Source: Bacteroidales bacterium
GTDB taxonomy: Bacteria > Bacteroidota > Bacteroidia > Bacteroidales > UBA7960
Length of the DNA stretch: 5,375 bases
Assembly: GCA_007130545.1 (NCBI GenBank)
Contig: SLSG01000203.1
Coordinates: forward strand, 1 to 5,375
Direction of reading: 5' to 3'
Under the pieces are notes generated by a model that was not told the origin of the DNA, made no database searches, and saw only the letters and a list, made by a program, of their open reading frames with translations. The position numbers were made by a program, and so were the translations under genes. Positions 1 to 5,375 of the stretch are shown in pieces (the first letter of the stretch is position 1; each line of letters opens with the position of its first letter).

Positions 1-798
1 CCTGAAGAAGTCAGGCAACGGACCGACAAACTGGACGCTGTGGGGAACACCACGGCTGCCATCGGGAAAGGCTTCGCGATCGGATCGGCCGCGCTGACGG
101 CACTGGCCCTGTTTGGCGCCTATATGACCGCAGCCAATATCACGACCATTGATGTCTCCATACCAAGCGTGATTGCCGCGGTTTTCATCGGAGCCCTGAT
201 GCCATATGTCTTCTCCGCCCTGACAATCAAGGCGGTAAGCGACGCTGCCCAGAAGATGATCGAAGAGGTCAGGCGGCAGTTCAACACCATTGAACCACTG
301 AAAAAGGCCCTGGAGGTCATGAAGAGGAACTACGAGCAGGGCACCCATCCCAGCACCTGGAGTGACAAGGACATGCAGGTAATGAACGATGCAGAAGGCA
401 CCCCCGAATACGGCAAATGCGTGACCATCTCAACCCGTGCGGCCCTCAGGGAAATGGTGCTTCCGGGCGTCATCGCGGTGGCCATCCCCGTCATTGTCGG
501 ATTGTCCATGGGCGCAGAGGCGCTGGGCGGACTGCTGGCCGGGGTGACCGTATCCGGCGTACTGCTGGCCATATTCCAATCGAATGCCGGCGGTTCATGG
601 GACAATGCCAAAAAGCTGATTGAGCAGGGCATCACCCACCAGGGGAAGACTTACGGAAAAGGATCCGAGGCCCACAAGGCCGCGGTGGTAGGCGACACGG
701 TTGGCGACCCCCTGAAAGATACTTCCGGTCCCTCGCTGAACATCCTGCTCAAGCTGGTGAGCATTGTGGCACTCGTCCTGGCAGGGTCGGCCTTTTAG
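1..798 (+). CDS. hppA: Membrane-bound K+-dependent ion-pumping pyrophosphatase, C-terminal part (5' end outside window)
   Basis: This enzyme hydrolyses cytoplasmic pyrophosphate and uses the energy to pump H+ and/or Na+ across the inner membrane. The frame is open from base 1, so 265 codons of the usual 650-800 residue protein are visible. GTG at 40 lies inside a conserved stretch and is not the start. Family hallmarks in order are GNTTAAIGKGFAIGSAAL (nt 43-96), ISTRAALREMVLPG (about 427-468), GGSWDNAKK (589-615; the usual form is GGAWDNAKK) and the substrate-binding GDTVGDPLKDTSGP (691-732). Hydrophobic helices lie between them, and the protein ends in a membrane segment (LKLVSIVALVLAGSAF). 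The Ala after GNTT and the Gly three residues later are the known signature of the K+-dependent subfamily; K+-independent enzymes carry Lys at the first position. Residues that separate Na+ from H+ pumps lie upstream of the window, so the transported ion is undecided. Family call is very secure. Confidence 0.97.
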   Translation, partial: PEEVRQRTDKLDAVGNTTAAIGKGFAIGSAALTALALFGAYMTAANITTIDVSIPSVIAAVFIGALMPYVFSALTIKAVSDAAQKMIEEVRRQFNTIEPLKKALEVMKRNYEQGTHPSTWSDKDMQVMNDAEGTPEYGKCVTISTRAALREMVLPGVIAVAIPVIVGLSMGAEALGGLLAGVTVSGVLLAIFQSNAGGSWDNAKKLIEQGITHQGKTYGKGSEAHKAAVVGDTVGDPLKDTSGPSLNILLKLVSIVALVLAGSAF

Positions 799-827
799 AG
801 GAACCGTCCATATTTTTTATACCTTTG
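795..827 (+). promoter_or_regulatory. Candidate Bacteroidota-type promoter for the OmpA-family gene
   Basis: TACCTTTG at 820-827 is an exact match to the Bacteroidota -7 consensus TAnnTTTG. A partial -33 element, TTAG (795-798, 3 of 4 against TTTG), lies 21 nt upstream and overlaps the hppA stop codon. Transcription would start near 834, giving a short leader of about 18 nt before the ATG at 852. The -33 match is weak, so the call rests mostly on the -7 element and its position. Confidence 0.5.
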
Positions 828-851
828 GCTTACAAATAATCCCCAAATGGT

Positions 852-1961
852 ATGTTTCTGTCAACACCCGCCATCTTGAAAAAAATGGGAATAGCCTTCG
901 CCCTCTTCATCTTCACAGCGACAGGCCTCTTCTCCCAATCCGGCATGTACAAATGGACCGTGGGATTTCACGGTGGGAAAAACGAATACTCCGGCGACCG
1001 GGGAAATGCCATGTTCGACTGGAACAAACCGTTTTACGGGTTTGCCGGCCTGTCACTGAACCGCTACCTTGGTCCGTCGTTCGATGCGGAACTCTCATTC
1101 ACCCACGGGGCCTATGGCTATTGGGGCGGGTTGGACAATCATTTTGGCGGCAGGAAGACCGATGCTTCCTTATTGTTTGCGTACAAACTGAACAACGGGT
1201 ATTTCTTTGGGGAGGACTCGTGGTTTGCGCCTGCAATCATTGCCGGGGGTGGGATGGCCTTTTATTCCGAAAACCAGGAAAAACCTTCGGGGATCGATAC
1301 GGAAGGCATGGACCCGATTCTGAAATACGGTGCCAGGCTGCGTTTCCGGCTGACACCCAGTCTGGCGCTGCAATACCAGCTGACCTCCAATTTCACCAAT
1401 GAAGACAAGCGTGACCTGGTTGTAAGAGGGAAAAATGACCATTATCTTAAACATAGTGTCGGATTGATTGTCTCCCTGGGCAAGGGCAAAGATCCGGTGA
1501 TCATCCCCGAGCCCCTGCCCCTGCCTGAACAGCCAGCCGGACCGGGCCCATCCGTTCAACCGCTGGAAGCTCTTGTGCCCCCGGCAGAAAGACGGGCAGT
1601 GGCGGATTCCGAAGCGGTATTCGAAGGCAAGCTGGAAAATGTCCTTTTCGAAACGGGCAGGTATGGCATTTTGCCTGCACACCACCCCATGCTGGAAGAA
1701 GTCCTGAAAGTGCTGGCAGACAATCCATCCTACCTACTGGAGATCCATGGACATACCGATGACGTGGGATTCCCCGCAGACAACATGATCCTCTCGAACA
1801 AGCGTGCCGCTTCGGTAAAGGCTTTCCTGGTATCCCAAGGCATTAACGAAGAACGCCTGATCACCAAGGCATTCAGCGAACACAACCCGGTGGCCGACAA
1901 CGACACGGAAGAAGGGCGCCGTCTGAACCGCCGCGTGGCGTTCCACGTATTGGTGCGGTAA
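852..1961 (+). CDS. OmpA-family outer-membrane protein (beta-barrel plus peptidoglycan-binding domain)
   Basis: This 369-residue envelope protein probably tethers the outer membrane to peptidoglycan. Residues 1-28 look like a signal peptide: KK at 10-11, a hydrophobic core at 13-27, and likely cleavage in GLFS/QS. Residues 30-212 are rich in alternating aromatic and Gly residues (such as YGFAGLSLNRYLG), as in a small outer-membrane barrel. A Pro-rich linker follows (about 215-245). The OmpA C-terminal domain spans about 258-369, with LENVLFETG, GHTDDVG (300-306), LSNKRAASVKAFL and NRRVAFHV. Asp303 and Arg318 are 15 residues apart, as are the diaminopimelate-binding Asp271/Arg286 of Acinetobacter OmpA, so peptidoglycan binding should be intact. 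ATG 852 is preferred over ATG 885 because it keeps the positive n-region and fits the upstream promoter. No Shine-Dalgarno sequence is visible, as is common in Bacteroidota. The exact physiological role is not deducible. Confidence 0.93.
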   Translation: MFLSTPAILKKMGIAFALFIFTATGLFSQSGMYKWTVGFHGGKNEYSGDRGNAMFDWNKPFYGFAGLSLNRYLGPSFDAELSFTHGAYGYWGGLDNHFGGRKTDASLLFAYKLNNGYFFGEDSWFAPAIIAGGGMAFYSENQEKPSGIDTEGMDPILKYGARLRFRLTPSLALQYQLTSNFTNEDKRDLVVRGKNDHYLKHSVGLIVSLGKGKDPVIIPEPLPLPEQPAGPGPSVQPLEALVPPAERRAVADSEAVFEGKLENVLFETGRYGILPAHHPMLEEVLKVLADNPSYLLEIHGHTDDVGFPADNMILSNKRAASVKAFLVSQGINEERLITKAFSEHNPVADNDTEEGRRLNRRVAFHVLVR

Positions 1962-1993
1962 TTCATCGGAATTCCGTGTTTAGGTGCGGTAAT
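1952..1993 (+). repeat. Short direct repeat (11 bp, two copies) at the 3' end of the OmpA-family gene
   Basis: GGTGCGGTAAT occurs at 1952-1962, spanning the last codons and stop of the OmpA-family gene, and again at 1983-1993 in the intergenic region, offset by 31 bp. The flanks share little, so this may be the remnant of a small local duplication or chance. Confidence 0.4.
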
Positions 1994-2008
1994 CCTGGCT
2001 TATTTTTG
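1979..2008 (+). promoter_or_regulatory. Candidate distal promoter for the pfpI-like/dus pair
   Basis: TATTTTTG at 2001-2008 matches the TAnnTTTG -7 consensus exactly. A partial -33 element TTTA (1979-1982) sits 18 nt upstream. Transcription would start around 2014, leaving a leader of about 108 nt. The sequence is T-rich, so a chance match is possible. Confidence 0.35.
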
Positions 2009-2042
2009 TTTTGACACGCACGCGCGCAGGCCCTCATTCCCT

Positions 2043-2074
2043 CTTGCCTAAGACGCTGTTTTTTCGTATCTTTA
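2043..2074 (+). promoter_or_regulatory. Candidate proximal promoter for the pfpI-like/dus pair
   Basis: CTTG (2043-2046) and TATCTTTA (2067-2074, 7 of 8 positions of TAnnTTTG including wildcards) are separated by 20 nt, the spacing expected for Bacteroidota -33/-7 pairs. The start point would fall near 2080, about 42 nt before the ATG at 2122. The leader is A/T-rich and runs into an A-rich stretch directly before the start codon, typical of genes initiating without a Shine-Dalgarno sequence. Confidence 0.5.
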
Positions 2075-2121
2075 CCTGTGAACGGCTTGATTAGAGATTA
2101 TTTATCCTAAAATTCAAAAAG

Positions 2122-2739
2122 ATGAAAATCAGAACGCTGGTAACGTATTCGGTGGTTGGAATTGGCGCTGCCTGGTTGTTCTCCTCCTTTCAGGAACGTG
2201 CGCAACTGGCAGAAGAGAAGGAAAGACAGGTCAGAATTGCCGTCTTGCTTACCGAGGGGTTCCACGATGGTGAAGCCTATATACCCATCGGCTACCTGAC
2301 CAATCAGGGGGCAAAGATCACGGTGATTGGTCCGCAAAAAGGGATCGTAAAAGCCTACAACAGCGAATTCACCATCCGGATAGAAAAATCGATTGCCGAG
2401 GTCTCGGTGAATGACTTTGACGCCCTGATTCTTCCCGGGGGACATGCCCCCTCCAAACTCCGGGAAAACGAGGATGTCGTCGCATTTGCAAGGGATTTCT
2501 TCCATAGCGGCAAACCCACTGCAGCCATTTGTCACGGTCCACAGGTGCTGATCACCGCCGGGGTGCTGAAAGGAAAGACCTCCACCGGGGTAGAAGGCAT
2601 CCGCGGGGAGCTGGAAGAGGCCGGGGTGACCTACCTTGACCAGGCACTGGTCATCGACGGCAACCTGATTACCTCCCGAACCCCGGCTGATCTGAACGAT
2701 TTTTCCGTGGCCATTGCAGAAGCCGTCCGCAAAGATTAA
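2122..2739 (+). CDS. DJ-1/PfpI-family protein with N-terminal membrane anchor
   Basis: This 205-residue protein belongs to the DJ-1/ThiJ/PfpI superfamily, whose members include proteases, deglycases and glyoxalases. Residues 1-5 are basic (MKIRT) and 6-22 form a hydrophobic segment, so the protein is probably anchored in or exported across the inner membrane. The charged stretch 25-36 links to a PfpI-type domain (37-205) of normal length (about 170 residues). The nucleophile elbow AAICHGPQ places the expected nucleophile at Cys137, followed by His138; LILPGGHAP (102-110) and TSRTPADL (184-191) are also typical. Compared from memory with archaeal PfpI (PH1704), the Glu near the nucleophile (in EFEDVE) aligns with His48 and the inter-subunit Glu (in RAPE) aligns with Ser111, so classical PfpI protease activity is uncertain. 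No Shine-Dalgarno sequence; A-rich sequence precedes ATG 2122. It is probably co-transcribed with the following dus gene. Family secure, reaction unknown. Confidence 0.92.
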   Translation: MKIRTLVTYSVVGIGAAWLFSSFQERAQLAEEKERQVRIAVLLTEGFHDGEAYIPIGYLTNQGAKITVIGPQKGIVKAYNSEFTIRIEKSIAEVSVNDFDALILPGGHAPSKLRENEDVVAFARDFFHSGKPTAAICHGPQVLITAGVLKGKTSTGVEGIRGELEEAGVTYLDQALVIDGNLITSRTPADLNDFSVAIAEAVRKD

Positions 2740-2751
2740 CCCAAGGCCGCA

Positions 2752-3777
2752 TTGACCAGCCATCCCAATTTTCCAAGGCTATTGCTGGCCCCATTCAAGG
2801 GGCTGACCAACAAGGCCTACCGGAATGCGCATGCCAGGCATTTCGGTGGATTCGATGGGCACATGGCACCCTTTGTGTCAGGGACCGGGATTCGGGCCGT
2901 CGCCCCATCCAAAATCGCGGACCTGGTCCCGGTAACGGAAAACCTTTGTCCGACAATCCCCCAAATCATCTCCACCTCGGCAGAGGAGATCATCCTGTTC
3001 GGGAAGGCCATGCATGCCCAGGGATACAACCACATCAACTGGAACCTGGGTTGCCCCTTTCCCCGGATCGCGAACAAGAAACGGGGATGCGGACTCCTCC
3101 CCCACCCGGGGGAGATCCACCGCATTCTGGACCGTGTTTTCCGGGAGATTCCCATTGAGCTGTCGGTAAAGACCCGGCTGGGTTACCAGCATCACGCGGA
3201 AATCCTGGAGGTGCTTCCCATCCTGGACCAATACCCATTGCGGGAAATCACCATCCACCCACGCATCGGCACACAGGTGTACCGGGGAGAGGTCAACCAC
3301 CCAGGGTTCGCAGCCTGCCTGCAGGCCACCCGCCACCAGGTCATCTACAACGGGGATGTGTACAACCTGTCCCAATACCTGAGTATAAAAGCGCGCTTCC
3401 CCTCCATCCGCAGCTGGATGCTGGGCAGAGGCCTGCTGATGGACCCGTTCCTGGCCCTTGAGATCAAAGGGATGCGCATCTCCGACGCCCACAAAAGGGA
3501 AATGCTGCATGCATTCCATTTGGAGCTGCTTGCCAATCCTTGCGGGAACGAAAATAAACAATTGGGCTACCTAAAAAGTGTTTGGTACTATATGGCGGGA
3601 TGTTTTGCCCCGGGGGAGGCATTGTTTGCATCCATCAAAACAAGCCGCTCCCTGGCACAATACCGCGAGCTTTTGCCGAAGGTTTTCGAAGCCCCACTGG
3701 CCGGGGAAGAACAAAAAGAGGCTTACTTCAGGCACGCCATCAAGCATATTGGCAGGGATCCAAATTTTGCCATGTGA
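2752..3777 (+). CDS. tRNA-dihydrouridine synthase family protein (TTG start)
   Basis: This FMN-dependent enzyme reduces specific uridines in tRNA to dihydrouridine using NAD(P)H. The 341 residues form a TIM-barrel (about 8-240) plus a C-terminal helical tRNA-recognition domain (about 245-335). Landmarks are LLLAPFKGLTNKAYR (family form close to APMxGVTDxxFR), NLGCP (98-102) with the expected catalytic acid Cys101, SVKTRLGY (138-145; Lys140), IHPRIGTQVYRGEV (168-181; His169, Arg171), YNGDVY (199-204) and the phosphate-binding LGRGLLMDP (224-232). TTG 2752 is the only plausible start: the preceding in-frame stop is the pfpI-like TAA at 2737-2739, the core strand begins at residue 9, and the first in-frame ATG (2866) would delete the FMN-binding start. 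AAGG (2743-2746), 5 nt before TTG, may serve as a weak ribosome-binding site. Tight spacing suggests an operon with the upstream gene. The C-terminus weakly resembles DusC; the modified uridine cannot be assigned. Confidence 0.93.
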   Translation: MTSHPNFPRLLLAPFKGLTNKAYRNAHARHFGGFDGHMAPFVSGTGIRAVAPSKIADLVPVTENLCPTIPQIISTSAEEIILFGKAMHAQGYNHINWNLGCPFPRIANKKRGCGLLPHPGEIHRILDRVFREIPIELSVKTRLGYQHHAEILEVLPILDQYPLREITIHPRIGTQVYRGEVNHPGFAACLQATRHQVIYNGDVYNLSQYLSIKARFPSIRSWMLGRGLLMDPFLALEIKGMRISDAHKREMLHAFHLELLANPCGNENKQLGYLKSVWYYMAGCFAPGEALFASIKTSRSLAQYRELLPKVFEAPLAGEEQKEAYFRHAIKHIGRDPNFAM

Positions 3778-3797
3778 AAAAAATCACGTTACTTTAC
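3766..3797 (+). promoter_or_regulatory. Candidate promoter for nhaC
   Basis: TTTG (3766-3769, inside the last dus codons) is an exact -33 match. It lies 20 nt upstream of TACTTTAC (3790-3797), which fits TAnnTTTG at 6 of 8 positions including wildcards. The start point would be near 3803, about 38 nt before the ATG. Read-through from dus is also possible because no terminator is visible in the 63-nt gap. Confidence 0.4.
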
Positions 3798-3840
3798 GCG
3801 TTTTTCAGATCCAGCATCATCTTCCAGATTCTGACCCTGC

Positions 3841-5310
3841 ATGGCAAAGGCAAAACGGCGACCCAAACTGATAGAGGCCCTGATCCCGGTAATTTTCCTT
3901 ACCTCTCTGATTTCCATAAACGTTTTTATCTTCGGGGATGACTCCCTGTCCGGCTCCAACCAGATCGTCCTGATTCTGTCGGCTTCGGTGGCGGCCCTCG
4001 TGGCAATAAACCTGGGGATCAAGTGGGACCACCTGCACAAGGGCATTGTCAAAAGCATCGGATCGGCCATGTCGGCCATCCTGATCCTCCTGCTGATCGG
4101 ATCCCTGGCCGGAACCTGGCTGCTGAGCGGCATCGTACCTTCCATGATTTATTACGGACTGCAGATTCTGAACCCAACCATATTCCTGGTGGCGGCCTGC
4201 GTGGTCAGTGCCGTTGTTTCCCTGGCCACGGGCAGCAGCTGGTCGACTGTCGCCACCATCGGGGTGGCTCTGCTGGGGATCGGGAGGGCTTTAGGGATCC
4301 CAGACGGACTAATCGGAGGGGCCATCATCTCCGGGGCCTATTTCGGAGACAAGATGTCGCCCTTGTCAGATACCACCAACCTGGCACCTGCCATGGCGGG
4401 AACGGATCTGTTCACGCATATCCGTTATATGGCATGGACCACGGTGCCTTCCATATCCATCGCATTGATCATTTTTCTGATCATGGGACTGAGCAGGGCG
4501 CAGTCTGGCGGACTGGATGACATTTCACCGGTGCTTAGGGCCATAGACGGGACCTTCCGGATCACCCCCTGGCTGTTCCTGGTGCCGGCACTGGTCATCA
4601 CATTGATTATTCGCAAGGTGCCGGCCTTGCCCGCTCTGCTGACGGGGACCCTGGCCGGCGGACTCTTTGCCATTATATTCCAGCCCCAGATCATTGAGCA
4701 GGTCAGCGGGATGGAAGGAAGCTTCCATGTGGCATCCTATATCGCCATCATGAAGGCCATGTATACCGACATCAGCGTCGCCACCGACAACGCCATGGTG
4801 AACAGCCTGCTGGAAACCGGTGGGATGCGGGGCATGCTGAATACGGTATGGCTGATCATATGTGCGATGATCTTCGGGGGCATCATGGAGTCAAGCGGGC
4901 TATTGCACCGCATCACAGAGTCGGTCATCAAGCTGGCCCACAATACCGGGTCACTGGTCGCCTCCACAGCCGGCACCTGCATATTCTTCAACGTGACGGC
5001 CAGCGACCAGTACCTCAGCATTGTGGTGCCCGGCAGGATGTTCGCCGAGACTTACCGCGAACGAGGCCTCAAACCCCAGGTGCTGAGCCGGACTCTGGAG
5101 GACAGCGGAACGGTGACCTCGGTGCTGGTGCCATGGAACACCTGCGGAGCCACCCAAGCCATCGTACTGGGCGTTCCGACCCTGACGTTCCTGCCCTACT
5201 GCTTCTTCAACATCATCAGTCCGTTTATGACAATTACCTTTGCATACTTTAATATCCGCATTTCCCGTTACGGAAAAAACGAAAAGAAAGCACCGAGCGT
5301 GAAGGTTTAG
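3841..5310 (+). CDS. nhaC: NhaC-family Na+/H+ antiporter
   Basis: This inner-membrane antiporter of 489 residues is of normal family length and probably exports Na+ in exchange for H+. Some NhaC homologues instead exchange organic acids with Na+ (for example Bacillus subtilis MleN, malate/lactate), so the substrate is inferred. A basic N-terminus (KAKRRPK) precedes about a dozen hydrophobic segments. The diagnostic motifs are GSSWSTVATIGVALLGIG (131-148) and GAYFGDKMSPLSDTTNLAPA (165-184) in the first half, and NVTASDQYLSIVVPGRMF (384-401) and EDSGTVTSVLVPWNTCGA (420-437) in the second. The charged Asp, Lys and Asp of the FGDKMSPLSDTTN motif, expected in the ion path, are all present. The tail is basic (RYGKNEKK). 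ATG 3841 is the first start after an in-frame TGA at 3832; no Shine-Dalgarno sequence is evident. Its stop lies 2 bp before a heptamer repeat array. Confidence 0.95.
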   Translation: MAKAKRRPKLIEALIPVIFLTSLISINVFIFGDDSLSGSNQIVLILSASVAALVAINLGIKWDHLHKGIVKSIGSAMSAILILLLIGSLAGTWLLSGIVPSMIYYGLQILNPTIFLVAACVVSAVVSLATGSSWSTVATIGVALLGIGRALGIPDGLIGGAIISGAYFGDKMSPLSDTTNLAPAMAGTDLFTHIRYMAWTTVPSISIALIIFLIMGLSRAQSGGLDDISPVLRAIDGTFRITPWLFLVPALVITLIIRKVPALPALLTGTLAGGLFAIIFQPQIIEQVSGMEGSFHVASYIAIMKAMYTDISVATDNAMVNSLLETGGMRGMLNTVWLIICAMIFGGIMESSGLLHRITESVIKLAHNTGSLVASTAGTCIFFNVTASDQYLSIVVPGRMFAETYRERGLKPQVLSRTLEDSGTVTSVLVPWNTCGATQAIVLGVPTLTFLPYCFFNIISPFMTITFAYFNIRISRYGKNEKKAPSVKV

Positions 5311-5312
5311 GT

Positions 5313-5361
5313 GGGTATTGGTTATTGGTTATTGGGTATTGGCTATTGGGTATTGGGTATT
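5313..5361 (+). repeat. Heptanucleotide tandem repeat array, seven copies of GGNTATT
   Basis: Seven uninterrupted 7-bp units run in perfect register: GGGTATT, GGTTATT, GGTTATT, GGGTATT, GGCTATT, GGGTATT, GGGTATT. All variation falls at the third base (G,T,T,G,C,G,G). The array begins 2 bp after the nhaC stop codon and runs directly into an A-tract. Heptamer arrays are known from other bacteria, such as the STRR sequences of cyanobacteria; any role here is unknown. The array may continue or recur beyond the window. Confidence 0.95.
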
Positions 5362-5375
5362 AAAAAAAAAAAAAA
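5362..5375 (+). repeat. Homopolymer A-tract (at least 14 A) at the window end
   Basis: Fourteen consecutive A follow the last heptamer and reach the final base of the window, so the true length is unknown. It could be the T-tract of a terminator or promoter region for a minus-strand gene beyond the edge, a slippage-prone tract, or an assembly or contig-end effect. Confidence 0.8.

Noticed and set aside
40..798. GTG at 40 as the start of a short, complete hppA-like gene
   Set aside because: The frame is open and family-conserved upstream of it to base 1 (PEEVRQRTDKLDAV), so this is a gene cut by the window edge, not a truncated gene.
799..820. Possible terminator after hppA (GGA..TCC followed by six T)
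   Set aside because: The stem would be only 3 bp, too weak; the T-run more likely belongs to the promoter region of the next gene.
764..1402. 212-codon + strand open frame overlapping the OmpA-family gene
   Set aside because: It lies almost wholly inside the strongly supported OmpA-family gene in another frame, and its translation is rich in Arg, Trp and Cys with no recognisable domain.
1967..1976. Palindrome CGGAATTCCG after the OmpA-family stop codon
   Set aside because: It has no loop and no T-tract, so it is not a convincing terminator; it could be an operator, but a 10-bp palindrome alone is not enough.
2107..2763. 218-codon minus-strand open frame opposite the pfpI-like gene
   Set aside because: It mirrors the whole pfpI-like gene, has no recognisable motifs and ends at the neighbouring gene boundaries; explained by codon bias of the sense gene.
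2878..3561. 227-codon minus-strand open frame opposite dus
   Set aside because: The sense strand encodes a clear dihydrouridine synthase; the antisense translation has no family features.
1..5375. tRNA, rRNA, CRISPR array, insertion sequence or defence-type system
   Set aside because: No cloverleaf, spaced repeat array, transposase or defence domain is visible; all spaces between genes are under 165 bp.

Overview
The window reads as an ordinary chromosomal stretch from a Gram-negative bacterium, most likely Bacteroidota (roughly mid-50s %GC by eye). The evidence is indirect. Start codons mostly lack a Shine-Dalgarno sequence. TAnnTTTG-like -7 elements lie upstream of three genes. There is an outer-membrane OmpA-type protein with a barrel and a Pro-rich linker, and a divergent dihydrouridine synthase. 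All five genes are on the + strand and tightly packed.

Layout: 1-798 is the 3' part of a membrane-bound, ion-pumping pyrophosphatase (hppA) with the K+-dependent signature. 852-1961 is an outer-membrane beta-barrel/OmpA peptidoglycan-anchoring protein. 1962-2121 is a regulatory intergenic region with two candidate promoters. 2122-2739 is a DJ-1/PfpI-family protein with an unusual N-terminal membrane anchor. 2752-3777 is a tRNA-dihydrouridine synthase starting at TTG, 12 nt after the PfpI stop and in the same frame, so these two probably form an operon. 3841-5310 is an NhaC-family Na+/H+ antiporter with its own candidate promoter. 5313-5361 is a perfect-register array of seven 7-bp repeats (GGNTATT), followed by 14 A to the end of the window.

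How the genes fit together: hppA and nhaC both act on cation gradients across the inner membrane. The OmpA protein links outer membrane to peptidoglycan. The PfpI-like protein may act in the periplasm. Dus modifies tRNA. I see no single pathway, and no defence system, mobile element, CRISPR array or RNA gene. The parts that merit a second look are the terminal heptamer/poly-A structure, the membrane-anchored PfpI-like protein with apparently altered active-site positions, and the TTG-initiated dus gene.
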